Of a DNA stretch of 64,000 nucleotides, positions 45,450 through 55,333 are shown piece after piece. Origin of the DNA: Ilyonectria destructans. Lineage: Eukaryota; Ascomycota; Sordariomycetes; Hypocreales; Nectriaceae. The stretch covers positions 2,232,001 through 2,296,000 of the forward strand of contig JAHEWK010000002.1 of assembly GCA_020740775.1 (NCBI GenBank). Reading direction: 5' to 3'. The position numbers and the translations under genes were made by a program. Each line of letters opens with the position of its first letter. The stretch's first letter is position 1. The notes beneath the pieces are model-generated. The model was not told the origin of the DNA and ran no database searches. It worked only from the letters and a program-made list of their open reading frames with translations.

Positions 45450-48163
45450 GGTAAGCACGTCGCTCAGATGGCAACAAGTCGAAGCGGTCGCGCAGCAGAG
45501 AGAAGAGGTGGGGGGTCGAAGATCCGAGTAGCAGTGGGAGAAGAAGGGAGAAGAGAAACAAGACAAAATTGGAGCTTGAGAGATGCAGGCTGGAGAGGAG
45601 ATTGCGGGGTGCGTTAAGGGAAGAGCATGGCATGCGGAGGGAGAATAGAAGGTGGCCCGTGAATGTGGTGAATGTGAATGAGAGAGTCAGGCTGGAGCCA
45701 GAATTGGGAGTGTTTCCCCGGGTCGGGGCACGGCCGTGGACACGGTCAAGCCGCAAAACGCCCTAGGAGGTTCCCCTCTCTTTAGGCTGGCTCTCGGGAG
45801 TATCCCCTCTCGGGTGTGTCCCCTCTCGTGGAGGTACCCCAGGCCTGTCAACTCCGGCGGTACTAGGAGCTAGTGGTGGAGGAGGAGGGGGGGTCGGAAG
45901 TGTTTCCGTAGGTGTGTAAGGTGTGCGTTGTGTGCCCTCGGTGTCAGATGCGACGAGTGGAAGTGGAGGAGCGGTGGAGAATGGGGACGATGGATACGGG
46001 AACGTCGACGTTGATATTTCTGAGCATGGGTGGAAGGAGGAAAATGCGGGTGAGGGAAGGGGGAAAAGCAAATGACAATACAGCCCCGGCAAGAACAGGA
46101 ATAGAATCTAGACCTCGGGGGCTTGGGGATGGCGTGCGTAAGGTATCTGGTGCTGGCTCTGGGACTGATGACACCGGGGAGCTGGTACCGGATCTGGCGG
46201 GGGTGGAGGTAGGCAGGGCGGATGAGGCCATGGAATGGGACTCGGGGTTGCGAAAACCGAGCGAGCAAGCTAACTTACCAGCATTGGAATCTTGGCTTCT
46301 TGGTGCCAAGGACGAATACAGAAGAGGGGAGTGGCTGACTTAGGACTTGACGGACTCCTCCGTGTTACCGCGAGCTAGGCGCTGGGCTGGCGCCCGGAAA
46401 GTACTGCAATGGCGCCGCCCGGACAGGAACAAAGGCCCGGGAAAGCGCACCAAGAACTGTGGCGAACCGAGTGGAGAGGGGAGAGGAGAAGGGGATGTGG
46501 CAGCGAGGCAACGTGGAGTGTGGGCTGTGTGAGGGATGTAGATGCGAAAGCGGAATGGTGTAGTCTGGGCGCCGGGGGCACGCTGGGGAAGTCAGGCTTA
46601 GACGGAGCCGAGTTAGAACGACTGTCACTGAGCCGAGTTCAGCTGGCACAGAGGCCGTCTTCGAGCGTGGGCGGGTTCTAGTTACGACTCTGGGGGTGAC
46701 TCTCTTGGTACTCTGGGGAAATGGTTGGCGCACGTCGTGAGAAGCACCGGAATCTGGAAGATGCTGCAAGTTAGACAGGGCAGGGCTCGACAAGCGGTAG
46801 CGCGGGCGCAAGGACCAGGGCGGGGAAATTGGAGGTGAATTTTTGGACCCGCGGTTGGATCGGATTGTGAGAGGAGAATTCGCAAGTAACTTTTGTCGTC
46901 GAAAGTGACGAGTTAATTCCCGTGGTTAAAAGTGTGGGGAGCGCAGACGAAGGAAAAAATGTGGGTTGGTGCGACAGTCCGGGGTATCTCCAAACCGGCT
47001 CGTACAGGATACGTACTGCGTGGTATCAGCCCGCCGGCGGCCAAGGGCTACTATGACACACTGGAACTGCGCAGGGGGGAGTGAAAGGGAGGGGCATGGG
47101 AAAAAAGCAAAGACAGTACGGGTCCTGTAGGCGCGACAAGCCGGGGGTAAATCTACTTACTGCCGGGGGAATAAGAAGAAAAAAAAACAATGGGAGGAAA
47201 GAGAACGCTACGTGCATCAGGGAAGCTGGGGGACCAAACGTCAACGTAAGGGAAACCTCGAGACAAAGAATGTGGCGGAGCCCGCGGAGTCGTGGGCTGG
47301 TCGCTGACTGGACTGGACCGGGGGGTTGGGGGTGGGCGCCCGATGGGAGAACTCAACCATGGGGGAGGCAACGTTTTTCGGCCTTTTTGGTCCTGGATGC
47401 TGTTTGTCGGCCCGAGAAAAAGATCACAGACAAAGCGATGGATGTGATACGTGTTGACCTCGCTGACGGGACGGCCACTGACCATTGGCCATTGGAATCC
47501 AGCCCCCATCAAGCGACACCTGGCCTGACCTTCGCGGCGGAAAAGCCGTCGGCGCCCCAGCGACGCTGTCCCGGAATTTCCTACCCCCCATCGCATCGGA
47601 CAGCGGGCGACGCACCTAGGCTTGGCCGCAAGGGGCCCCCATGGGGCAGGCAATCTGGGGTTGACTCCGCACTTTGGAGAAGAAGAAAAACGGCCCACTT
47701 TACCCACTCGCACTGTCCTCATGGTTTGTTGGAGCGGGGGCTTTCCCCCAGTACGTGCGTGATTAGCGTCATCCTGATGCCAGAGGCGCCGTCGATGTTC
47801 TCACAATTCTTAGGTACTTGAAAGTGGTGGAGGCGGAGTGGGGAGCCAATCACATGCCGCGAATGAGTCCAGGAGTCGAGGGCAAGCGACCTCTTGCGGC
47901 AGGTATTACCCCCCGATTCTGGCAAGTGGGCTTGCCGCACCGCCCTGTCGCTTCTGGTTGGACCGCCTCGGGCTGGCCTGTGGGCTTGGCGGCCAAAGCA
48001 AGTCTTTTTTGGCCTCGTCCCGGGGCGGCCTTCCATGCTTGGCTGTGGGAGGAAGTGGAAGGAAGTGGGAGGCAGGTGGTGGTCTTGGGTGATCTTGCCC
48101 GGCCGGTCTGGCCTCACCTTCCCCTAGCCTCCGCACCCGTCCAGAGCCACGGCCCAAATTTGG

Positions 48164-48200
48164 TCCACCACGACTCCCACCACGACTCCCGCCACGACTC
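48164..48200. repeat. Short 12-bp tandem repeat (about 3 copies)
   Basis: Three near-copies of a CCACGACTCCCA-type unit in a row. Noncoding as far as can be seen. Confidence 0.7.
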
Positions 48201-48850
48201 ACGGCTTATCTTTCCAAGCCTGTCCCTGTCGTTTCTCGCTGCAACTGTTCCCCATCAACCATGACTCTCTCCCCCCAGGTGACCCTGCATCTGTCGATTT
48301 CATCTCCTCGCGGTCGTCCGGAGATGCAGCGGGCGAGTTCTCGCAAATCACCGTCCTTGGATTTGTCTCCCCTCCCCCTCCCCTCCCCTTGCCCGGTCCA
48401 TCTCTGCATTCGCATCTTACATTCCCCTCAAAGATACCTATCTACCTGCCGTAACCAAGATCGATCCATACCCCCGACTCACGTTTTCTCACCAATTTAC
48501 ACGTGACGAACTATTTGAAACTTTGATATCTGATTCCCCTGCCGGATTGTATGCCCAGAAATCCCAACTCATCTATCCCACCTTCCTCTACGGATGCCTC
48601 TCAACTTCCCCAGATTCAGAAAGATGCCCTCCGCGTACTGACTTGCCCATTATGTTTCCCCACAGCCGCTTGGCCCGCCGTTAGCCCCAGACTCTCTCCC
48701 CAGGTGGAGGCCGGGAGATGGGAATGGAAGCCGTCTTTCGTTGGGAGAGCGGGGCGAGGCGGTAGCGGATCAATGGAGGCACGAGTGATGCCCTGCAGAC
48801 GATCTTCCCCTTCTGGCCGCTGCGGACTCATGCGCGTACCATCTCTGGTG

Positions 48851-48905
48851 GCATGGGTATGGGCATGGGCACGAGCGCAAGCACGAGTACGAGCATGGGC
48901 ATGAT
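48851..48905. repeat. Imperfect hexamer repeat (GGGCAT / GAGCAC type)
   Basis: Alternating GGTATGGGCATGGGCACGAG-like hexamers, about nine units, degenerating towards the right. Confidence 0.7.
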
Positions 48906-49084
48906 ACATGATACGGGAGAGTTTGGGGAAAGGATGGGAGCCTCACAGGCCGAGACGAGCAAGGGCAGCTTCAGTTGATAAAGATGTAGGGTTTTTTTTT
49001 GGGTGCATTAGTGCACCTTGGTGAGTGCGACCTTTATGCATCCCACTGTACCTGTTCTAGGGATGCAAAATGGATATAATGCGG

Positions 49085-49610
49085 TCATCGCTTGGTTGGT
49101 GGCACACCTCTGACGTCTAGCCCGTAATGCTCCCTGGATATATCTCCGCCTGTCAAGTCTCCATCGACATCCCAGAAGGAAAATTCTTCGAACTCAAGAG
49201 CTGTAGTAGATACAACAGGCAGCAGAGGAGGCTGCTTAGAGGTGACTGCGATGATTTCTTTGTGATAGAGGGTACTCTTGCGTCTTTGGCTGTTGGGCAC
49301 AACTCCATTATGGAATCGCAGAGTAAGTGGGAAACATTCGATAAAGACTGGTAGTAAGGAATCTCGAGTTGCTGGGTCTTTTTAACGATTGCTGCGTCGA
49401 TTTCAATAGCGTCTCCTTGGCCAAGGTCTTCCAGGCCAGGTCTCCCACAACAGGCGAGAAGGCCATGTCGTTGTCTTTCCGCCAAATTGCAGTGGCCCCA
49501 GCAATAGAAAGGACGAGCATCCTCGGCAGGAGGCTCGGCGAACAAGGTTGAGATGGAAAAAGTTTCCCAATTCGGTCGTACAGTACACGATATCTTAGAG
49601 CGGTCAACAC
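49085..49610 (-). pseudogene. Possible frameshifted coding relic, family unknown
   Basis: On the minus strand, three reading frames look coding in turn. The 3' part, 49381-49085, is an open frame of 98 codons without a clear ATG, reading as ordinary protein sequence (LLPVFIECFPLTLRFHNGVV, FSFWDVDGDLTGGDISREHY). Upstream the coding look moves to other frames (GATAIWRKDNDMAFSPVVGD at about 49500-49450). No canonical introns bridge them. It could be a decayed gene or chance; I recognise no family. Confidence 0.25.
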
Positions 49611-50843
49611 CCACCCATCGCCTCAGCCGGCCGATGTGGAGTGCGGAGAGATGCCGGAGGCCTGTGTGGGGTAACCTGGGTGCGACGTAATAGTAGGTTC
49701 TGGCCCCCGGAAGCCCATCTCGGCTGAAGCATCAGTCTCGCCGCTTGTCGCATCGTATGAGCTCTCCGAGGGCTGGTGGCCTCCTGAGCGGCAAATCATG
49801 CTGCAGTGCCGCTCTCAACTTGGCTGCTTCCCAACACGATCGACTGCTGGGATGCGCCAGGACCCGAGGCCTTGTTGCACCTCACCCGCTCCACCTTCAG
49901 CTTGCAAGTTGTTACTTTTTCTTGCTCCCCATGTAGTTCGGCTTGGCCTTGGACACGTACCAGGCTGAACCGACCTCCCATCAGTCATGTCCGACAACTC
50001 CTGACCCATCCGCCAGTCAGTTGACGTCCTGGGGGTCTCACTGACTCGCCTCCAACTGCCACATCGGGATCAAGGACTTACTTCATTCGGTTGAGCCGAG
50101 ACTAATGACTGTAAGACCCCTTCAACAACAAAGATGCTCTTAGTCAAAATTGTGCTATCCAACGCAACTGTGTCATTTCTCCGCCCTGTGAAGTTCCCGG
50201 AAACGCGCACGAGTGACCGCACTTTTCACCTTGCATATGTGCGACTCCAGGGATTTCCTGTCGCCGCCCCGGCATGTTCTGATGAGATCACATCCGGGGT
50301 AATAAGAATGTGGGGTTGGGATGGAACCCCAGATATCGACAGACCCAATCCCCCGCCTTGAGCGTTATTTTCTGGGGTATCCGCGGCTTGAATCTGGGGA
50401 ATCTTCGTTTCTGAGATGCTTGGTTCTCGGTATTCGGCATCGTACCCGGAACTCGTGACAAATCGCTTCCGTTGGTCAACAAGTCCGGATGTTAAGCCGT
50501 ATCAAAGTTGGATAACTAGCACGGAGTTGTTGGGGAGGTGGTCCGATCGACTTCTACTTCCAGTCGACACAAATGCCGTGTCAAGAATGAACGCCACGTC
50601 TGTTACATGAGTTCATATTTCTGCATCTCCCATGACGGTACACAGTACATCATAATACTTATTGCCAGCCTGCATATGACTGCTGTCCAATATCAAGCCA
50701 GCCAGCAGGGGGAGGCCATCCTGGTGCACAAACAGCTCAGCCGATGCCCAACATCTACCAGTTGAGTCTCCGCACGCTTGCCCCCTCTCGCCCCGTCTCT
50801 TCACCTCGGCGTTGTTGTCACACTCCCCGATCTCGCCCAGCCA

Positions 50844-51731
50844 TCAGCCCTGGTGGGAATAGCCGACTTGACCGCTCTCGCTTCCCAGCTGAACGAGTCG
50901 TCGTCTCATCTCCTCCGCCCTATGCCTCTCCTCTCCCTTGAGTTGCCCAAAGGCGCATTTATCAACCCAGCTGCCTACCCCGTGTTGCAAAACGTTCCTC
51001 GCCCGGAGGCTGCTTCCCTTCACATGGCCCACCGACCCGTGCAGTGTCATGCGTTCCTTGTTGGCACTGTATGCTCCACGGTGCAGGATATTGTTGTTGT
51101 AGAAGACAATATCTCCAGGTTCCAACTTGACGATGAGCTGGTCCGGCATCATCTTCTCGAACGGGTCGGCATTTCGCTCAGTGTCGGTCCTCGCCCGCTT
51201 GTGTGAGCCTGGAACGACAATGAGTGAGTTGTCCTCCCAGAGGGCAAAGTTGTACTGGGCGTGATATGCCGGCTTCCCCAGCCGCTCTATCTCCTCTTGC
51301 GGAATAGCCTCGGCCGGGATATCGTCGCGATGCCACCTCAACTCAAAGTCCTTCTCCGGCCGCACAAGTAGGTTGAACAACTCCATGACGAGGTGCTCGT
51401 CCCCGCACTGCAGCAGCTGCTTGACAATGCCGAGGATTGCCTCGGAGAAGTACAGCTCCGTGAAGCCCTCGTGGCCAGGCAGCTCCGGGTTCATTAGATG
51501 CTGCACCCCCCAGATGCCGTGCTCCCTCGCTGCGCTCGCCGTCCACGGCGGGAACTGCTTGCCCACAGTCCGGACGTGTGGCCACCCGCCCCCACGCGCC
51601 AGCTCCGTCGCCTTGCTACTCGCCGCCCGCAGCTCCTCTAGCCTGTCCCTGTCGACGATGGCCTTGATGACGACGAAGCCATCCCGGTCAAGCTGGCTCA
51701 GATATGGCGAGGTCGGGTTCTCGGCTGACAT
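50844..51731 (-). CDS. Phytanoyl-CoA dioxygenase (PhyH) family protein
   Basis: Fe(II)/2-oxoglutarate-dependent oxygenase; the substrate is not deducible. Single exon, 295 aa, normal for the family. The N-terminal LSQLDRDGFVVIKAIVDRDR is the usual PhyH start. The iron ligands are visible as His-x-Asp in LRWHRDDIP and the distal His in FYNNNILHRGAYS, with the 2-oxoglutarate-binding Arg in NKERMTLHGSVG. Between them lie YNFALWEDNSLIVVPGSHKR and the LEPGDIVF strand, both typical. ATG 51731 is taken; no in-frame ATG lies immediately upstream. Members act in lipid, secondary-metabolite or amino-acid hydroxylation. No biosynthetic neighbours are present, so the role stays open. Confidence 0.92.
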   Translation of the reverse strand: MSAENPTSPYLSQLDRDGFVVIKAIVDRDRLEELRAASSKATELARGGGWPHVRTVGKQFPPWTASAAREHGIWGVQHLMNPELPGHEGFTELYFSEAILGIVKQLLQCGDEHLVMELFNLLVRPEKDFELRWHRDDIPAEAIPQEEIERLGKPAYHAQYNFALWEDNSLIVVPGSHKRARTDTERNADPFEKMMPDQLIVKLEPGDIVFYNNNILHRGAYSANKERMTLHGSVGHVKGSSLRARNVLQHGVGSWVDKCAFGQLKGEERHRAEEMRRRLVQLGSESGQVGYSHQG

Positions 51732-52255
51732 GGCGTGCGCCTGGTCCTGGGTCACCTAGGGCGGGGGTATTGCTCAAGTGCGTGGGTTTATGTAGGCAGG
51801 ATGTTTTCTTCTGCAGGATGCAGCTCTCGGGCCAAGGGGTATGTAGGCTTCTGGCAGAGGAACCGAGAAATGGATTGAAGTCCGGGGTTTCTCAGACGAG
51901 GGCCCTGGAGATTTTCTACGATGCGGAGAGGCCAACAAGACGGTGTTGCTTGGGGACACAGCGGCTAATGTACGCGCCCGACGAGGAATGCAGTCGTCCC
52001 ATCGTGATGTGGGGAAGCGGAAGCCACCACACAGTAATCGCTCGCCGGCCCCGAGACATGCACTGTAAAGCTGCGACAGTATGTACCTGGCAGGTAACGT
52101 AACGTCGCTCACCAAAAGCCATTCATGGATGCACCGGCAACTCGGAAAGCGTCCAACGTGAGATTTCATCATCGTTGTCAATAATCGTCACCCTCATCCT
52201 TTTTTTTCTTTTGTCTGGTTTCAGCTTGCCTTCCGTTCCCAGCCACCGCTTTCCC
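51732..52255. other. Intergenic region PhyH / EFM7
   Basis: 524 bp with no gene. Presumably holds the PhyH promoter and the EFM7 3' UTR. Confidence 0.55.
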
Positions 52256-53080
52256 TTACTCACATGCCGCGGCCGGCCACCGCACGGCGAAGCCCCTCAC
52301 CGTCTTCTGCACGTCAAGGTCGCCCGGGTCGTTGTCAAAGAGGGGCTTGTCGAGGCGGCGCTCCGAGACCTGCTCGACCTCGAAGCCCTGCTCGCGGGCG
52401 ATGTCGAAGAAGCCCATGTCGAGCTCCTTCTTCCACGGCCGGTACGAGGTGAAGAAGACGTAGGCAACACTGTCGCGAGTCTTGCGCAGCGTCTCTCGGA
52501 TCGTCTTGACCATGGCCCCGTGCTCGCTGTGCCGGAAGAGCAGGTCTGCCAGGACGAGAACGTCGAAGCGCTCGCTGGAGGTATCCTGGGCCGGCGCAGA
52601 CGCATCCGGGGCCGGTCCGGGGTTCAGTCGGGCGAGGAGCGGTGCGGAATCGGCTCCCCAGACAAAACCCATGGCGTCCACGGCCTCGGCGATGCGCCCC
52701 CGCGGCTCGACCGTCTCGTCGCAGCTGTCGATGTTCTTCTGCATGACGGTAACAATATCCGGGTCCGGGTAGTCCGTCATGACGACCTTGCGGGCACCCA
52801 GGATAGCAGCAACAAGACTGGGCAAGCCGGCTGCGGCGCCGAGCTCGAGCACGGTGCGGTCGCGCACGCGCGCAGGCTCGTCCTCGAAAAAGTCGGCGAC
52901 CATCTTGGAGCCGTTCCAGACGATGTGAGCTTCCGTGACGCTGGCACCAACGAGGCGAAGTGTGATGTGCTTGCCGTTCTGCATCGTGAACATCTCCTCC
53001 TTATGCGGCGGGGTTGGCGGATAGTAGTCCTCTGGGTCGTCCATAAGGCCGCCGAAGCCATAGTCGACTTCGTTCGCCAT
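52256..53080 (-). CDS. EFM7: Protein N-terminal and lysine methyltransferase Efm7/Nnt1 family
   Basis: SAM-dependent methyltransferase family; the yeast member Efm7 trimethylates the N-terminal Gly and dimethylates Lys3 of elongation factor eEF1A. Single exon, 274 aa. The start has the family-like GLMDDPEDYYPPTPP motif followed by LVGASVTEAHIVWNGSKMVA. SAM motif I is LELGAAAGLPSLVAA (about residues 90-104), followed by VVMTDYPDPDIV (acidic end of strand 2). FDVLVLADLLFRHSEHGAMV is the post-I/motif II region. YVFFTSYRPWKKE lies near the end. Its ATG is only about 120 bp from the next upstream ORF stop, so the promoter is compact. Confidence 0.92.
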   Translation of the reverse strand: MANEVDYGFGGLMDDPEDYYPPTPPHKEEMFTMQNGKHITLRLVGASVTEAHIVWNGSKMVADFFEDEPARVRDRTVLELGAAAGLPSLVAAILGARKVVMTDYPDPDIVTVMQKNIDSCDETVEPRGRIAEAVDAMGFVWGADSAPLLARLNPGPAPDASAPAQDTSSERFDVLVLADLLFRHSEHGAMVKTIRETLRKTRDSVAYVFFTSYRPWKKELDMGFFDIAREQGFEVEQVSERRLDKPLFDNDPGDLDVQKTVRGFAVRWPAAACE

Positions 53081-53201
53081 CTCCGCAGTGCGTGTGCCTC
53101 TTTATCGGCAGTGAATGTCTTGTAGTAGTAGTGGTGAGAATGAGTCTTCACTTGAGGCCAAGGCTGAGACGTGAGAAAGGTAAGATGTCGCCGAGAAACT
53201 C

Positions 53202-53528
53202 CTAGTTTTCCCTGAGTCGTTCAAGATCGAGTATAAGGCTACCGGGGTGCTTCTGACTGCCCAGCTCGAGCTGATCCGTACGTTCTCGACGCTGAAATGA
53301 CTTCTCCCGCCGGTCGTTGATGTCGTGGAAGAGTTTTGATCGGAGTGGGCCAAATTGCCGCTCCCACAGTGCGCCAAAAGGGCTGCTGTCCAACTCCTCC
53401 AACAGCAAGCAAGCGTATCGTCGAAAATCCCCATCCGCAATGACGCCAAATCTTGTCCTTCGCAACCACAAAAACAATAGTGCTGCAGGACTCTCCATAG
53501 GCCATCCGTAGTAGCGAGAGGCCCCCAT
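53202..53528 (-). CDS. Doubtful small ORF, 108 aa, 2 nt downstream of the SR-rich gene stop
   Basis: An ATG at 53528 opens a 108-aa frame with protein-like composition: MGASRYYGWPMESPAALLFL, WLRRTRFGVIADGDFRRYAC, LLLEELDSSPFGALWERQFG, then a charged tail DINDRREKSFQRRERTDQLE. The start lies two bases after the TAG of the upstream gene and in a different frame. Family not recognised. It could be a separate gene with a promoter inside its neighbour, a second cistron, or merely an open 3' UTR. Confidence is low because no homologue is recognised and eukaryotic genes are rarely this close. Confidence 0.3.
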   Translation of the reverse strand: MGASRYYGWPMESPAALLFLWLRRTRFGVIADGDFRRYACLLLEELDSSPFGALWERQFGPLRSKLFHDINDRREKSFQRRERTDQLELGSQKHPGSLILDLERLREN

Positions 53529-53530
53529 GA

Positions 53531-54625
53531 CTAACCAAACCGCTGCCGCGCCAGTTCCCTCAGCATCCCCACCGTGCCATCCTCCCTCTCCTTCCACGCC
53601 TTGCGCCTCTCCTCCATCTCCTCCCTCTTGGCCCGGTCCACCTCTTCGCGGCGAATCTCGCGCTCCGTCTTGCGCCGCTGCTCGTTCTGCTTGGCGCGCT
53701 TGTACTCCTCGATCGAGTCGCCGCCGCCCATGACCTGCTGCTCGTCGCCCGCCTCCATGCCGGGGCTCTTGTCGCGGAACGAGCGCATCTTCTCGTTGAC
53801 CATCTGTCGCTTCTCCAACTTGCGCTCCCTCGTACCGGCCTCCGCGCGGGGGACCAGCTCGTCAAGGCGCTCCTTCTGGAGGGTCCGATCGGCCTTGCGG
53901 GCTTCGCGCAGAGCGGCGATGGAGGCTTCCTTGTCCTCTTCGTTCAGCTCGGCGCGGAGGGAGAGGTCCTGGAGCGAAGGGATGCCGGGGCCGGAGCGGC
54001 GGTTAGAGGCTGAGGTAGGAAGGACAGGCCCATAGTCGTCATCTTCGTCGCTACCATCCCGCCTTTGCTCTCCATTATCGTTGTCCATGTCGTGTTCCAC
54101 ATCATCCTTGGTCTTCAAATACGTCCTTCGGGAGTACCCCGAGTCCTCAGCGGTGACCCGCGCAAACATCTCCGGGTCATACCATCCCTCAGCCAGCTCA
54201 CCCCGATTCCACTTCCCCACAAAACTCTTCCACCTGCCCTTGACCTCCCGGTCATCCATGTCCTCGATTTCCTTCTGCTTCTGGAGACTGAGGTAGTTGG
54301 CGAACACCGGCTCAAAAGTCTCCAAGTCGAGCTTGGACAGCTGTCTGGCCGAAAACGGCAAGTCGGCGCTCACCCTCGCATCGGCTGTGCGGCTGGCATG
54401 TTCACGCTGCCTGTGGGAAGAGCGATGTTTTGATGATTTGTGGTGACGGCTCGACTCTTCTGAAGGCCTATCGCGTCGCGATGAAGACGTCTTGGCTCGC
54501 TTGGGAGAGCGCGAACGCGAATCCCTTGGACGTGAGTCCCAATCCTGGCTTCCCCTTTCGCTCCATTCGCGCGAACGATGCTCGCGACGGGGCGACCGCT
54601 GGCTAGAATTATGCCGGTGGTCCAT
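53531..54625 (-). CDS. SR-rich, coiled-coil nuclear protein (putative RNA-processing factor)
   Basis: 364 aa in one exon. Residues 1-85 are Arg/Ser/His-rich with RS dipeptides (RDSRSRSPKRAKTSSSRRDR). A helical middle contains LPFSARQLSKLDLETFEPVF and EVKGRWKSFVGKWNRGELAE. From about residue 200 comes an acidic stretch, then a long charged helix with LQKERLDELVPRAEAGTRER, KLEKRQMVNEKMRSFRDKSP and VMGGGDSIEEYKRAKQNEQR, ending in ELARQRFG. This C-terminal block is conserved from fungi to animals in a little-studied family; I recall fungal entries labelled as an RNA helicase HEL117 homologue, but no helicase motif is present. A nuclear RNA-processing role is inferred from RS content only. Confidence 0.8.
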   Translation of the reverse strand: MDHRHNSSQRSPRREHRSREWSERGSQDWDSRPRDSRSRSPKRAKTSSSRRDRPSEESSRHHKSSKHRSSHRQREHASRTADARVSADLPFSARQLSKLDLETFEPVFANYLSLQKQKEIEDMDDREVKGRWKSFVGKWNRGELAEGWYDPEMFARVTAEDSGYSRRTYLKTKDDVEHDMDNDNGEQRRDGSDEDDDYGPVLPTSASNRRSGPGIPSLQDLSLRAELNEEDKEASIAALREARKADRTLQKERLDELVPRAEAGTRERKLEKRQMVNEKMRSFRDKSPGMEAGDEQQVMGGGDSIEEYKRAKQNEQRRKTEREIRREEVDRAKREEMEERRKAWKEREDGTVGMLRELARQRFG

Positions 54626-55333
54626 TGGATAAGTCAGGTCTGTCAGAAGATTCCGGAATATGCGGGTCAATCGATAAGGAGCGGTTCCTTGTTGGCGGAG
54701 GCTTTTGGCGAGATCCTGGCGAAGCTCATGAAAGCTCAGCAGGTCTCAAGGTTTTGTTAACTTGCATGGGAGAGGAACCGCACAGTGCGCTCCACTTTTC
54801 AACTCCGCAGTGAAGAACCAGAATGTGGTACCTTCTTGCTAACTCAGGGTACCACAAAGCTCATGAGACAAAAAAAGAAGGTTGACAAGGAATCACCGAT
54901 TTACAATATGTATCATGTTATGATTCTAGAATTCAGAGGCTCTACAAGAAGACCATTCACTAAAAAAAAAAACATCACCCCATGCTTCATCGTGCAGATG
55001 GAGCTCACAAGCCCGAGGAGGATGGATTGGGACAAACACGAGCAAACGCAAGCAGTTTATAACTCTTGGTACGTAGTTGTAGAAGTGGACTTTTATTCTT
55101 CCCCAGCACTCTTTGGGAGGCGCTTCCCTGCTGGTAACTGGTCGCCTGGCGACCTCCGTCCTGATTCCATAGCTCTGGAAGGGTATCACTTAATTGCAAA
55201 CAACCTGCCTATCCCACATCTCTCAATGATACTTAAAGTGTTCTTTCCTTTATGTTTAGAGCAAACCTCGTCCTTTTATTCTCTCTTTACCGACGCTCTG
55301 ACGTTCATCTCGTAGTGACTGTACGACCCTTGG
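54626..55333. other. Intergenic region SR-rich gene / copper-fist gene
   Basis: 708 bp, AT-richer from 54.8 to 55.3 kb. Contains an open plus-strand frame (54785-55315) with no motif, judged spurious. Otherwise SR-rich gene promoter and copper-fist gene 3' UTR. Confidence 0.5.

Larger units (their letters stand above)
45450..50843. other. 5.4-kb gene-poor region upstream of the C2H2 factor
   Basis: No gene that I can support. GC-rich, with polypurine blocks (45.45-46.7 kb, 47.0-47.3 kb) and small simple repeats near 48.17 and 48.86 kb. The right part (49.1-50.7 kb) includes a possible broken coding relic at 49085-49610. Many ORFs overlap on both strands without motifs. It may be the large upstream regulatory region of the transcription factor. 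Confidence 0.5.

Noticed and set aside
47081..47821. Plus-strand ORF of 246 codons in the 45.5-50.8 kb desert
   Set aside because: Low-complexity, Arg/Gly/Trp-biased product with overlapping ORFs on the other strand; no family signature.
54785..55315. Plus-strand ORF of 176 codons between the SR-rich and copper-fist genes
   Set aside because: No motif or family; lies in AT-rich probable UTR and promoter sequence, and its composition does not look coding.
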